A DNA stretch of 64,000 bases from an uncultured Eubacteriales bacterium (lineage in GTDB: Bacteria; Bacillota; Clostridia; Oscillospirales; Acutalibacteraceae). The translations under genes and the position numbers were made by a program. The notes beneath the pieces are model-generated. The model was given only the letters and a program-made list of their open reading frames with translations. It was not told the origin of the DNA and did not search any database. The stretch lies in the NCBI GenBank assembly GCA_934511365.1, contig CAKSWC010000003.1, forward strand, positions 1 to 64,000. Reading direction: 5' to 3'. Numbering within the stretch: position 1 is the first letter of the stretch; each line of letters opens with the position of its first letter. Below are positions 25,055-34,310 of this stretch, one piece after another.

Positions 25055-25936
25055 ATGAAGTTTAAATTCTATTTTCAAAAGGCTTGGTCATTGTTTACGG
25101 CCGTTTTTCTTGCGGTTACCGGGCTTTATGCACCGCACGCGGCAAGCACAGATACGGCTAAACTTGTTTCCGAGCAGCTTTTTGTTCTTGATAGTCTTGT
25201 TTTCGGCGGACAGGGAATCACAAACGACGGTGAGTATTATTACACAAGCAACACTGTGATAAAACAGCTTCAAATGACGTCACTTGCAAAATATTCCTAT
25301 GACGGCGAAAAAATGACGCCTGTTGAAAGAAAACTCTGCCCTCTTCCCAATGATGTGATTGCTCAGGGATATGATCATATGGGTGGTCTTAGTGCCTATA
25401 AAGACAAATTATATGTTTCCGTTGAGGGCGGAAAAAAGATCAATGCGTGCATTGTTGTTTTTAACACGTCTGACCTTTCCCCAACCGGTGAAGTGTATTA
25501 TCTTGATAATGAATACTTTTCCGAGGGTATTCCGTGGGTTGCCGTTGATCCGGATACCGGTTTGCTTTATGCAACACGCTGGGCAGAGACGGATGAAATG
25601 TATGTTTTTGACGCAAACAATAATATGGAGTTTGTAAAGATTATAAAGCTCTCGAACCCCGTGAAACGGATACAGGGCGGCGAGTTTTATGAAGGAAAGC
25701 TTTATCTTTCGAGTGATACCCTTGCCGAGGGCACCGAAAGCTGCAAGCGTATTTTAAAAGTTAATGTCAGCAACGGCGAGGTGTCTGAATTTGCGCTGCG
25801 CGATTTAGGAATTCACAGCACGGAGGCCGAGGGAATGACCATCCGTCCTGAGCCGGACGGATCCAATCTTCATATTCTTGATTGGAACAGAAAAACTATG
25901 ACTGTTTATGTTCGCCATTATAAAGTTGAGCTCTGA
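25055..25936 (+). CDS. Secreted beta-propeller-like protein
   Basis: 293 residues with a signal peptide (FKFYFQKAWSLFTAVFLAV, cleavage likely after APHAAS). The mature part has repeating sheet motifs with SMP-30/propeller flavour: GQGITNDGEYYYTS, GGLSAYKDKLYVSVEGG, PDTGLLYATRWAETDEMYVFD, GGEFYEGKLYLSSD, EAEGMTIRPEPDG. No catalytic set is obvious, and no family is named with confidence. It is last in the guaB-metF-metH run before a terminator. Confidence 0.7.
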   Translation: MKFKFYFQKAWSLFTAVFLAVTGLYAPHAASTDTAKLVSEQLFVLDSLVFGGQGITNDGEYYYTSNTVIKQLQMTSLAKYSYDGEKMTPVERKLCPLPNDVIAQGYDHMGGLSAYKDKLYVSVEGGKKINACIVVFNTSDLSPTGEVYYLDNEYFSEGIPWVAVDPDTGLLYATRWAETDEMYVFDANNNMEFVKIIKLSNPVKRIQGGEFYEGKLYLSSDTLAEGTESCKRILKVNVSNGEVSEFALRDLGIHSTEAEGMTIRPEPDGSNLHILDWNRKTMTVYVRHYKVEL

Positions 25937-25966
25937 TTGAAAAAATCAAATCAAAAATTAGAATAA

Positions 25967-25999
25967 CCGGAGATTTACAAACGTGGTCTCCGGATTTTT
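25967..25999 (+). terminator. Terminator of the guaB-metH run
   Basis: CCGGAGA (25967-25973) paired with TCTCCGG (25987-25993), followed by ATTTTTA. Confidence 0.8.
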
Positions 26000-26104
26000 A
26001 GTTAATTAAAACATTAACTGTGATGAATTGAAATGCTGAATAATATGTAAAGCTTCGTAAATAATACTAACACACAAAAAATGTATCAGAAGGAGTTTTT
26101 ATAT

Positions 26105-26644
26105 ATGAAGGCAACGGGAATTGTCCGGCGTATTGACGACCTTGGACGGGTTGTAATACCGAAAGAGATAAGGCGAACAATGAGGATACGCGAGGGTGAC
26201 CCTCTGGAAATTTTCACTAACACGGATGGAGAGGTCATTTTTAAAAAGTATTCTCCGATTGGTGAGCTGAGTCCATACACAAAGCAGTATGTTGAAGTTC
26301 TCTACAGAACTACCGGCCGTCCGGCGGCAATTTGCGACAGAGATCATGTTATTGCCGTCGCGGGAATACCGAAAAAGGATGCGGTTGAAAAACGCATTTC
26401 CCCCTTGCTTGAGAGCTATATGGAAAAACGCAACAGCTTTGTTTTCGGAACAAGCAAAGATACCCTTGAACTTTCCGACTCCGGCGGCCATGAAATTTGT
26501 GCAATGTTTCCGATAATAGGTGCAGGCGATGTTATGGGCGCGGTTACGCTGCTTTCGGGCGGAAAGGCGGAAGCACCGAGCCAGACTGACATCAAGCTTG
26601 TTCAGGTTGCAGCCGGATTTCTCGGCAAACAAATGGAAGAGTAA
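26105..26644 (+). CDS. spoVT: Stage V sporulation protein T (AbrB-type regulator)
   Basis: 179 residues from ATG 26105; the ATG at 26081 would put the AGAAGGAG ribosome binding site inside the gene. N-terminal SpoVT/AbrB swapped-hairpin DNA-binding domain (KATGIVRRIDDLGRVVIPKE, residues 2-50), then a GAF-like domain. SpoVT tunes sigma-G-dependent forespore gene expression in Bacillus and sporulation in Clostridia. Length and both domains match. It is monocistronic between two terminators. Confidence 0.96.
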   Translation: MKATGIVRRIDDLGRVVIPKEIRRTMRIREGDPLEIFTNTDGEVIFKKYSPIGELSPYTKQYVEVLYRTTGRPAAICDRDHVIAVAGIPKKDAVEKRISPLLESYMEKRNSFVFGTSKDTLELSDSGGHEICAMFPIIGAGDVMGAVTLLSGGKAEAPSQTDIKLVQVAAGFLGKQMEE

Positions 26645-26657
26645 TATTAGCATATTT

Positions 26658-26695
26658 AAGAACTTTCGGTTCTGTGCCGGAAGTTCTTTTTTTTC
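26658..26695 (+). terminator. spoVT terminator
   Basis: AAGAACTT paired with AAGTTCTT across a GC-containing loop, followed by TTTTTTCTT. Confidence 0.85.
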
Positions 26696-26703
26696 TTGAA
26701 GTA

Positions 26704-26732
26704 TTGACATTCAATAAATGCGGTGATATAAT
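26704..26732 (+). promoter_or_regulatory. Promoter of the Crp/Fnr-type regulator gene
   Basis: TTGACA (26704-26709), 17-bp spacer, TATAAT (26727-26732). Confidence 0.85.
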
Positions 26733-26776
26733 ACCAGATGTAATGTATCATTTGAGACAAACAGGAGGCGAGCTTG

Positions 26777-27448
26777 ATGACTGTCAGCGATAAATTTGTT
26801 GAAAAACTGATGAAAGTTGATATTTTTTCCTCGCTTTCTCCGTCTGTGCTTAAAGCAGCACTTTCTTGCGATGAAACATATGCCATTGACTATAAACGCG
26901 GTGAAACAATTTATTCCGGCGAATGCTTCCGTTTTTCCGTGGGGTTTATAATTAAAGGCGGCGCAAAGGTTTTTAAAAGTGAAAACGGCGTCATTATCAG
27001 CAAACTTGGCGAAAATTCCGTTTTTGGCTGCGCGGCGCTTTTTTCCGGTCAGGATCACTTTGTTAATCAGATTGTTGCAACAAAAGACACAAAAGTTTTT
27101 TATATCGACAAAAGCGTTATTGTTAAGCTTATGCAGTCTGACCCAACTTTCTCCGTCAGCTATATTAGATATCTTTCAGACAGAATTCTTTTCCTTAACA
27201 AAAGAATTGTCAATTTCACCGGCGGAACGGCTGAAAGCAGACTTGCAAACTATCTTCTTTCTTGTTTTGCCGATTACAAAACATATGAACTTGACCGCTC
27301 AATGAGTCAGCTTGCCGTGTCGCTTGATATCGGGCGCGCCTCGCTTTACCGGGCTTTTGATGCGCTTGAAGCCGGAAACGCCGTTGAGCGCAACGGGAAG
27401 TATATCCGCCTCATTGATAAAGAGTCACTTAAGAGCTTCATTCAGTAA
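26777..27448 (+). CDS. Crp/Fnr-family transcriptional regulator
   Basis: 223 residues from ATG 26777 (GGAGG 8 bp upstream). N-terminal cyclic-nucleotide-binding-like barrel (residues ~15-125) and C-terminal winged helix (MSQLAVSLDIGRASLYRAFDALEAGNAVER). No N-terminal cysteine cluster for an Fnr iron-sulfur centre is visible, so the effector is unknown. It stands upstream of, and in the same direction as, an ABC transporter of the NitT/TauT type, its likely target. Confidence 0.88.
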   Translation: MTVSDKFVEKLMKVDIFSSLSPSVLKAALSCDETYAIDYKRGETIYSGECFRFSVGFIIKGGAKVFKSENGVIISKLGENSVFGCAALFSGQDHFVNQIVATKDTKVFYIDKSVIVKLMQSDPTFSVSYIRYLSDRILFLNKRIVNFTGGTAESRLANYLLSCFADYKTYELDRSMSQLAVSLDIGRASLYRAFDALEAGNAVERNGKYIRLIDKESLKSFIQ

Positions 27449-27504
27449 ATATTGTCTGCGGCAATTTGCTGTTGACAGAAAATAAAGAAAGGTGTGTTTT
27501 ACTT

Positions 27505-28554
27505 ATGAAAAACGCAAAAAAAATTGTTGCGCTTGCGCTTGCCCTTGTAATGCTTTTTGCATTCGCTGCCTGCACAGGCTCATCAGACAACACAACAACA
27601 TCATCTCCGGCTGAATCTACGGCGGAGTATAAGGGCGAAAAGATTAAAGTTGCTGCCAACAAAGGTCCCACAGGCATGGGCATGATTGACCTTATGGATA
27701 ATTCAAAGTATGAAATCACCGTTGTTTCAGACCCGACTCAGGTTGTTCCAATGCTTTCAACCGGTGAGGTTGACATCGCCTCCTGTCCGCTCAGCCTTGC
27801 CGCAAATCTTTATAAAAAGACGAACGGCGGAATCAAAATGCTCGGCGTGAACACTCTCGGCGTGCTCTATGTTGTTTCAAACGGCGTTGAAATTTCATCA
27901 CTTTCAGACCTTAAAGGCCAGACCGTTTATGCAACCGGTCAGGGTTCTACTCCGGAATATATTCTTAATCACATTCTCAAGGCGAACTCACTTGAAAAAG
28001 ATGTTAAGGTTGAGTATCTTTCCGAGCACAGCGAGCTTGCCGCAAAGGTAATTTCCGGCGATGTTAAGATTGCCGTTCTTCCTGAACCGTTTGTTTCTGT
28101 TGTAACAACAAAGAATGCGAGCGTTAAGAGTGTTCTCAGCCTTACCGATGAATGGAAAAAAGTTAATCCGGACACCGAGCTTGCAATGGGCTGCGTTGTT
28201 GCAAGAAAAGATTTCATTGAAAAGAATCCTGAAGCTGTTAAGCAGTTTATTTCCGACAATAAGCTCAGCGTTGAAAATGTTAACCTCAATCCGGCTGCCG
28301 AAGGCGATAAAATTGCCGCAAAGGGCATTATTGACGCTTCCGTTTTTGCTGTTGACAGTTCGCTTTCCGAAAAGAAGGCCGAGGCTGCCAAAACGGAGAA
28401 AGCCCAGGCGGTTATTTCTCGCTGCAATATCGTATTTATTGACGGCAGTGAAATGCAGAAGATTGCGGATGCCAACTTTAAGGTCTATTTTGACGCTGAT
28501 CCCAAGTCGGTAGGCGGAGAAATGCCCGTTAGCGAACTTTATTATGCGGAATAA
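27505..28554 (+). CDS. ABC transporter substrate-binding lipoprotein (NitT/TauT family)
   Basis: 349 residues from ATG 27505 (AAAGGTG upstream). Lipoprotein signal peptide with lipobox FAFAAC; a Thr/Ser-rich linker follows, then a periplasmic-binding fold of the NMT1/SsuA-like class (VPMLSTGEVDIASCPLSLAANLY, LSDLKGQTVYATGQGSTPEYIL, KIAVLPEPFVSVV). Members carry nitrate, sulfonates, taurine, thiamine precursors or other small molecules; the ligand here is not determinable. Its stop is 11 bp inside the permease gene. Confidence 0.9.
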   Translation: MKNAKKIVALALALVMLFAFAACTGSSDNTTTSSPAESTAEYKGEKIKVAANKGPTGMGMIDLMDNSKYEITVVSDPTQVVPMLSTGEVDIASCPLSLAANLYKKTNGGIKMLGVNTLGVLYVVSNGVEISSLSDLKGQTVYATGQGSTPEYILNHILKANSLEKDVKVEYLSEHSELAAKVISGDVKIAVLPEPFVSVVTTKNASVKSVLSLTDEWKKVNPDTELAMGCVVARKDFIEKNPEAVKQFISDNKLSVENVNLNPAAEGDKIAAKGIIDASVFAVDSSLSEKKAEAAKTEKAQAVISRCNIVFIDGSEMQKIADANFKVYFDADPKSVGGEMPVSELYYAE

Positions 28555-29305
28555 AAAAAGTTTCAAAAAAGTTCTTATATCGCTTGCCGTACTCCTGTTT
28601 TGGATAGGAGTATGGCAAGTTGCGTTTATGTTCATTGATAAAGAAATTCTTATAGTTTCTCCTTTTCAGGTTCTTCAGCGGCTTTTTGAGCTTGCACAAA
28701 CCGCAGAGTTTTGGAAAAGCATCGGCTCGTCTTTTTTGAGGATAAGTTCAGGATACCTTTTGGGCGTCATATTTGGAACGCTGCTTGCCGTTCTAACCTC
28801 ATCGTTTGAGTTCTTGAACCGGCTTTTTTATCCGCTCATAAGCCTCGTCAAGGCAACGCCGGTTGCTTCTTTTATTATTCTTGCCTTGGTCTGGATTAAA
28901 AAGAACGGTGTTCCGGTATTTATAGTCTTTTTGATTGTTCTTCCAATCGTTTGGGCAAATGTCAGTGAGGCGATTAAAAATACGGACAAAAGTTTGCTTG
29001 AAATGGCAAAAGTTTTTCGCTTTGGAAAACTTAAAACCGTAAAGGAGATTTATGTTCACTCGGTTTTGCCATATTTTGCCGCAGGCTGCACAACGGCGCT
29101 CGGACTTGCATGGAAATCCGGTGTTGCTGCTGAGGTAATATCATTGCCGCAAAGTTCAGTGGGATATCATCTCTATCGGTCAAAAATAACCATTGAAACT
29201 GCTGATTTATTTGCGTGGACACTTGTTGTGATAATACTGAGCGTTCTTCTTGAAAAGCTGATAGCTGCGCTTTTGAAAAAGATAAGGAAAGGAAATGAAA
29301 AATGA
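28544..29305 (+). CDS. ABC transporter permease (NitT/TauT family)
   Basis: 253 residues with about six membrane helices and the permease EAA loop in EMAKVFRFGKLKTVKEIYVHSVLPYF. The start overlaps the binding-protein gene and the stop overlaps the ATPase gene (ATGA), so the three are translated together. It belongs to the SsuC/TauC-type BPD transport family. Confidence 0.92.
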   Translation: MRNKKSFKKVLISLAVLLFWIGVWQVAFMFIDKEILIVSPFQVLQRLFELAQTAEFWKSIGSSFLRISSGYLLGVIFGTLLAVLTSSFEFLNRLFYPLISLVKATPVASFIILALVWIKKNGVPVFIVFLIVLPIVWANVSEAIKNTDKSLLEMAKVFRFGKLKTVKEIYVHSVLPYFAAGCTTALGLAWKSGVAAEVISLPQSSVGYHLYRSKITIETADLFAWTLVVIILSVLLEKLIAALLKKIRKGNEK

Positions 29306-29859
29306 TTGAAATAAAAAGCCTTTCTTTCTCTTATGACGAAAACAAGGTTATCCGGAGTTTTTCTGCAAGTATCAAAAAGGGTGAAAGAGTTTGCATCAAA
29401 GGCGAATCCGGAAAAGGAAAAACAACGCTCCTGCGCCTTCTTTGCGGCCTTGAAAGACCCGAAAGCGGAGAAATAATCTTTTCTGAAAACGAAAAGATTG
29501 GTGTTGCTTTTCAGTCTGATGTGCTTTTGCCCTGGAAAACCGCGCTCCAAAATGTCAGTGTTGTTTCGGATAAAATGACGGCCGAAAAATGGCTGTGTGC
29601 TTTTTCGCTTTCAGACAGCATGAATAAGTATCCGTCTGAGCTTTCCGGCGGAATGTGCCGGCGTGTGGCTCTTGCGCGCGCTGTGGCTTTTGAGCCGGAT
29701 GTGCTTATTCTTGATGAGGCATTCAAAGGACTTGACGTGGCGCTGAAAGAAGAAATAATGAGCCTGATAAAAAAGCACTTTGCAAATCGCATCGTTGTTT
29801 TTACAAGCCATGATGAGAGCGAAATTGCGCACCTTGCAACGCGGATAATAGAATTATAA
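29302..29859 (+). CDS. ABC transporter ATP-binding protein (NitT/TauT family, short)
   Basis: 185 residues, about 60 shorter than SsuB/TauB relatives because the inter-motif regions and the C-terminal tail are reduced. All nucleotide-binding motifs remain: Walker A GESGKGKTTLL, Q-loop VAFQSDVLLPW, signature LSGGMCRRVALARA, Walker B VLILDEAFKGLD and H-loop FTSHDE. It powers the transporter above. The protein is complete, ending in TRIIEL; there is no frameshift. Confidence 0.93.
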   Translation: MIEIKSLSFSYDENKVIRSFSASIKKGERVCIKGESGKGKTTLLRLLCGLERPESGEIIFSENEKIGVAFQSDVLLPWKTALQNVSVVSDKMTAEKWLCAFSLSDSMNKYPSELSGGMCRRVALARAVAFEPDVLILDEAFKGLDVALKEEIMSLIKKHFANRIVVFTSHDESEIAHLATRIIEL

Positions 29860-29929
29860 ATGAGTTTGACCCTTTGGCAGCCGCCGACAAAATCGAGAGC
29901 ACAATATATCGTCAGCCTGTGCTTTGCGA

Positions 29930-30925
29930 TCATTCGGCGGTTTTAATTTTTGCGCCTTTGAAAAAGTGGAGGAGGATGTCTTTGTATCCGCTGCCCTGCC
30001 TTGCCATGTAGTCTGCGGAATATTGGCTCATTCCGACAAGGTGACCGTAGCCTTTAACATTGAAAACAAAACCGTCCTCGGTTTTTTCAACCGTGAATGC
30101 AGGGCTTCTGAGCGAAAACGCACTGCGAATATCACTTCCGGAAAAGGTTTTTGAGCCGATTGTTATCGAAGTCACATAGCCGGACTTTGTTTTTTTGATT
30201 TTGCCGAGCCAGTCCTTACTGTTCTTTGAGAGCTTTACGCCGTCAAGCTTTTCGGCGCATTTTCTGAAACTCTCCTCGCTCAATGTTACGACCGAATCAA
30301 TATCGGGTGAAAGCACGTCTCCGTTTGCCGTAACGCTTTGGAGATATGGAACATCGCTGCCCCAGACATTTTTTGCGCTTTCCGTTTTTCCTGTTGAAAT
30401 TGCATGGAAACAGGCCATAATCGGTTCACCGTCATATTCAAGATATTGCCCTATGACTTCGCTGACGCACTCGCTGATTTTGTTTGAGTATTCATCAAAT
30501 TTATCTCCCCATTTGTCTTTGAGTTCGTTTTCGTCAAGATAGCTTTGGAACTTTGCGGGATTATCCGAAATGTCGGCACCGGAAAGCGCTGAACGGTCCG
30601 CATTCTTTCTTAGCCAAAGGGCATATGTATAGCAGGCTACTGCCTGCGCTTTTATCGCTTCTTTTTCATATTCCGGAGAAATCTCCCCGGCTACGGCTCC
30701 TTTGACATAATCGAACATTTCCTTTTCAACAACTTTTCCGGAACCGGTGCGCAAAATTTTGATTGTTTTAGCCTCTGTTTCTTTTGGTGCGGTTTCGGTT
30801 GTTGGCTGAACGGAATTGGTTGTTGTGCTTGTCTCCGGTTGTCCTTTTGAAGGGCTAAGGACTGCAAAAGGGGATAAAGCAGCCGCTAAAGTTAAAAAAA
30901 TTGTGAGAATTACATACAGCTTCAT
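29930..30925 (-). CDS. spoIID: SpoIID/LytB-family sporulation protein
   Basis: 331 residues. N-terminal membrane anchor/signal, a Thr-rich linker, then the SpoIID domain: EMFDYVKGAVAGEISPEYEKEAIKAQAVACYTYAL, AYFHAISTGKTESA-like (here ACFHAISTGKTESAKNVWG), YLQSVT, and the end GYGHLVGMSQYSADYMARQG. SpoIID is a lytic transglycosylase that, with SpoIIP and SpoIIM, remodels septal peptidoglycan during engulfment. spoIIM/P are not adjacent. Convergent with the ABC operon. Confidence 0.93.
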   Translation of the reverse strand: MKLYVILTIFLTLAAALSPFAVLSPSKGQPETSTTTNSVQPTTETAPKETEAKTIKILRTGSGKVVEKEMFDYVKGAVAGEISPEYEKEAIKAQAVACYTYALWLRKNADRSALSGADISDNPAKFQSYLDENELKDKWGDKFDEYSNKISECVSEVIGQYLEYDGEPIMACFHAISTGKTESAKNVWGSDVPYLQSVTANGDVLSPDIDSVVTLSEESFRKCAEKLDGVKLSKNSKDWLGKIKKTKSGYVTSITIGSKTFSGSDIRSAFSLRSPAFTVEKTEDGFVFNVKGYGHLVGMSQYSADYMARQGSGYKDILLHFFKGAKIKTAE

Positions 30926-30959
30926 TCTTTTGCCTCGCTTTTTTTAAGTTACATTCATA

Positions 30960-30988
30960 TTGACATTATTATTACTATGTTATAAAAT
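30960..30988 (+). promoter_or_regulatory. Promoter of the citrate synthase run
   Basis: TTGACA (30960-30965), 17-bp spacer, TAAAAT (30983-30988); an overlapping TATAAA is at 30981. Confidence 0.75.
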
Positions 30989-31038
30989 AAAGGGTAATTA
31001 CATTGGACTAATGAAATAGTTTTTTACGGGGGTACGAA

Positions 31039-32487
31039 ATGCACGAAAAAATTAATCCTATCTCGCCTGAAGTTCTTGAAAAAATATGCGAAAAAATTGA
31101 ACGCAAGAGTCATATAAACCCCGATGATTTCTGGAAGTACGGAGTTAAAAGAGGTCTTAGGAATCATGACGGAACCGGTGTGATGGCCGGGCTGACCAAA
31201 ATTTGCTGCGTTGAAGGTTATTATGTTGATGACGGTGAACGTGTTCCGAAAAAAGGTGTTTTGAAGTATCGCGGTGTGAACATCAACAGTATTGTTGAAG
31301 CTTGCGAAAAAGAGAACCGTTTTGGGTTTGAAGAGGTTGCTTATCTTCTTCTTTTCGGTTCGCTTCCAACGAGGGAACAGCTTGCATTTTTCAAAAATGC
31401 ACTCGGTGTGTGCCGTGAACTTCCGGAAACATTCATTGAGGACGTTATGATGAAAAATGCCTCAAGTGATGTTATGAATAATCTTGCGCGTTGCGTTCTT
31501 GTTCTTTACTCTTTTGACGAAAATCCGGAGGATCGCTCACCGGAAAATGTTCTTCGCCAGAGTGTCCAGATAATTGCGCAGCTTCCGGTGCTCATCTGCT
31601 ATGCGTATCAGGTCAAGCGCCTTAAGTTTTACGGTAAGAGTCTCTATTTTCACCCGGAAAAGCAGAGCCTTTCAACCGCTGAGACCATTCTGCGCTCAAT
31701 TCGTTCAGATCGGAAGTATACCGATGAAGAGGCAAAGCTTCTTGACATCTGCCTCATGCTCCACGCTGAACACGGCGGCGGCAACAACTCAACCTTTACC
31801 TGTCGCGTCCTTTCCTCAGCCGGAACCGATTCATACGCTGCATATTCGGCGGCTATAGGCTCACTCAAAGGAGTCCGACACGGCGGAGCAAACCTTAAAG
31901 TTTGCAAGATGATTGAAGAAATTGAGACGAATGTTGAAGATATTACTGACGAAAAACAGGTCAAAGCCTATCTTGAAAAAATAATTCGCAAGGAGGCCGG
32001 AGACGGAACAGGCCTTATCTATGGAATGGGACACGCGGTATACACAATTTCCGACCCGCGCGCCGTTATTCTCAAACGCAAAGCAGGCGAGTTTTCAAAG
32101 GGTACCGAGTTTGAAAAAGAGTTTCATCTGATTGAAATGATTGAAAAATACACTCCCGAACTTTTCAGAAAAGTTAAAGGAGAAAGCAAACCGCTTTGCG
32201 CGAATGTTGACCTTTATTCCGGACTTGTGTATAAGATTCTCGGAATACCGCAGGACATTTTTACACCGCTTTTTGCCGCGGCAAGAATTGTCGGCTGGTC
32301 GGCGCACAGAATGGAAGAAATCCTGACAGGCAACAGAATAATCAGACCTGCATACAAGAGCGTGGCCATCCCGAAAAAGTACATACCTATTGACGAAAGA
32401 ATCGAGGGCTACAATGCCCAGACGGCATATATTCCAACTGAGGAAAGAATCTTTATTCAAGGGGAAGATGTAACCAATGAAAATTAA
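31039..32487 (+). CDS. gltA: Citrate synthase (or 2-methylcitrate synthase)
   Basis: 482 residues. The first ~90 residues include GLRNHDGTGVMAGLTKICCVEGYYVDDGERVPKKGVLKYRGV-type leader (given in pieces: RNHDGTGVMAG; YRGVNI). Catalytic regions: HAEHGGGNNSTFTCRV with the first His, GSLKGVRHGGAN with the second, and GMGHAVYTISDPRA with the third/Asp region. This longer citrate synthase form is common in anaerobic Clostridia. It condenses acetyl-CoA and oxaloacetate, probably for glutamate biosynthesis in an incomplete cycle; 2-methylcitrate activity cannot be excluded. GGGGG lies 6 bp upstream. Confidence 0.92.
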   Translation: MHEKINPISPEVLEKICEKIERKSHINPDDFWKYGVKRGLRNHDGTGVMAGLTKICCVEGYYVDDGERVPKKGVLKYRGVNINSIVEACEKENRFGFEEVAYLLLFGSLPTREQLAFFKNALGVCRELPETFIEDVMMKNASSDVMNNLARCVLVLYSFDENPEDRSPENVLRQSVQIIAQLPVLICYAYQVKRLKFYGKSLYFHPEKQSLSTAETILRSIRSDRKYTDEEAKLLDICLMLHAEHGGGNNSTFTCRVLSSAGTDSYAAYSAAIGSLKGVRHGGANLKVCKMIEEIETNVEDITDEKQVKAYLEKIIRKEAGDGTGLIYGMGHAVYTISDPRAVILKRKAGEFSKGTEFEKEFHLIEMIEKYTPELFRKVKGESKPLCANVDLYSGLVYKILGIPQDIFTPLFAAARIVGWSAHRMEEILTGNRIIRPAYKSVAIPKKYIPIDERIEGYNAQTAYIPTEERIFIQGEDVTNEN

Positions 32488-33382
32488 AGAATCCAGTTCA
32501 AAAAGCAAGTATTCGGCTTCACTTGTTGTTTTTGGCATTGCAGCTGTCATACTGACAGTTCTGCGTCTTGTTCAAATTAAAACGTCAATAGACGCTTCAA
32601 CGGGCTTTTACACAAAAACAGGACTTTCTGTCATAATCTTTTACGCTTTGCTTTTCATGTCATGCCTGTATTTTGCAGTTTCATCTTTCATTTCTGCTGA
32701 CAGCAAAAATGTGACACTTTGCAAAAAAAGTCAAAGTATGTGTATTGTAACGCTGGCCTTTTCGTTCTTTGCTTTTTTTGACGGCGCGTTGAGCTTTATT
32801 AAAAGCATTGCCGCAACAGGGGACACACAAACCGCATCAACCGTTTTCAAGGGCCTTATGATTTCCGGCGCGATTCCGCTGTTCTTGCAGAGCATTTTCG
32901 CTGTTATTTCTGGAATATTCTTGATTGAGCTTGCTCTCTCATTCAAAAAAGGTGACGGCAGTGCATCAAAGCACCGCATTGCCGCATTGATGCCGGTCGG
33001 CTGGATTTCATGCAGAATGCTTCACCTTTTTGTCAGTAAAATCAGCTTTTTGCGCGTTTCCGATTTGTTCCTTGAACTTTCGATGTGTGCGTTTATGATT
33101 TTGTTTTTCATGGCTCTCGCTCAGGTTTCAAGCAATGTTTATTCAAACGAGTCAAGGTGGAGACTTGTTGGCTTCGGCCTGCCGGCTGCTTTGATTTCAA
33201 CGCTGACAAGCGTTTCAAGGCTCATCTTTACATTTGTTTCAAAAGAAACTTATATCAACGAAAATCATCCGTTCAACATCGTTGACCTTGCCTTTTCTGT
33301 TTTTGCGGTTATGCTCGTTGTTTTGCTCATAAAAAACGGCAGCGCCGCCGGTGAAGAAGAGGAGAAGGAAATTGTTTCTTGA
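32477..33382 (+). CDS. Uncharacterised multi-pass membrane protein
   Basis: 301 residues with about eight hydrophobic segments, starting inside the 3' end of the citrate synthase gene (11-bp overlap). No catalytic or binding motif is recognised. It ends in an acidic EEEEKEIVS tail. Its transcription and translation are coupled with the citrate synthase and the AEC transporter, but a functional link is not evident. Confidence 0.7.
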   Translation: MKIKESSSKSKYSASLVVFGIAAVILTVLRLVQIKTSIDASTGFYTKTGLSVIIFYALLFMSCLYFAVSSFISADSKNVTLCKKSQSMCIVTLAFSFFAFFDGALSFIKSIAATGDTQTASTVFKGLMISGAIPLFLQSIFAVISGIFLIELALSFKKGDGSASKHRIAALMPVGWISCRMLHLFVSKISFLRVSDLFLELSMCAFMILFFMALAQVSSNVYSNESRWRLVGFGLPAALISTLTSVSRLIFTFVSKETYINENHPFNIVDLAFSVFAVMLVVLLIKNGSAAGEEEEKEIVS

Positions 33383-34298
33383 AAATGTTAAACAGGCGGC
33401 AACACAGGTTTCAATTTTATATATAATGATTGCCATTGGCTTTGTTTGCGACAAAGCAAAGCTTTTCACCGAAAAGGCGGCAAGAATGCTTGTTGACTTT
33501 TTGCTTTATATTGTGGTTCCGTGTATGCTTGTCCGTTCTTTCACAAAAATTGAACTGACGCGGCATAATCTGCTGATGTTTTTGCTTTCGCTTCTTCTTG
33601 CGTTTACCACTCATTTTATTGCGATTGCTCTCAATCTTCCGTTTTTCAGGAAGAAGAACGATGAAAACCCGATTTATAAATACGCTTCCATTTATGGAAA
33701 TGTCGGGTTCATGGCGCTGCCGCTTGCCTCTGAAATACTCGGCGATGAGGGCGTTTTCTATTGCGCAAACGGCGTTATAGCTTTCAATATAATCACATTT
33801 ATTCATGGCGTGAAGATAATGAACAGGGATGGATTCAAGCTTAACCTTAAAAATCTTGTTCTCAATCCCGGAATAATTTCTGTTATTATCGGGCTGCCGT
33901 TGTTCCTTTTGCAGGTTAAGCTGCCGGTGCTTATTGAACAGCCGATGTCCTATCTTGCTGAGCTCAACACGCCGCTTGCAATGCTTATTTTTGGAACCTA
34001 TCTTGCAAACACTGACCTTAAAACAATGTTTACGGATAAAAAGATATACCTCGCCGCGTTTCTGAAGCTGCTTGCAATGCCACTTTTGTGCATCGGAATA
34101 TATCATATCTGCGGTGTTTCGGGAACACTGCTTGTTGCGTGTGCAATTACCGCTTGCGTTCCCTCGGCGAACAACACGTTCATGTTTGCCTCAAAATATG
34201 GACGCGACACCGGTCTTGCTTCAAAGACGGTTGCGCTCGTCAGCTTGTTTTCAATAATTACTATGCCGGTCGTTATTGCGATTGCCCAATCAATTTAA
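33372..34298 (+). CDS. AEC-family (auxin-efflux-carrier-like) transporter
   Basis: 308 residues from TTG 33372, chosen because AGGAG lies 7 bp upstream; a GTG at 33351 has no such site. Ten hydrophobic helices in two halves, with GNVGFMALPLASEILG and the VPSANNTFMFASKYG segment that mark the AEC/PIN family. Bacterial members export or import malate, malonate or other organic acids. After citrate synthase in the same run, an organic-acid substrate is plausible. Confidence 0.88.
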   Translation: MFLENVKQAATQVSILYIMIAIGFVCDKAKLFTEKAARMLVDFLLYIVVPCMLVRSFTKIELTRHNLLMFLLSLLLAFTTHFIAIALNLPFFRKKNDENPIYKYASIYGNVGFMALPLASEILGDEGVFYCANGVIAFNIITFIHGVKIMNRDGFKLNLKNLVLNPGIISVIIGLPLFLLQVKLPVLIEQPMSYLAELNTPLAMLIFGTYLANTDLKTMFTDKKIYLAAFLKLLAMPLLCIGIYHICGVSGTLLVACAITACVPSANNTFMFASKYGRDTGLASKTVALVSLFSIITMPVVIAIAQSI

Positions 34299-34310
34299 GG
34301 AGGTTACCTT

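Noticed and set aside
33417..34106. 229-residue minus-strand ORF opposite the AEC transporter
   Set aside because: Basic, low-complexity antisense translation of membrane-helix codons.
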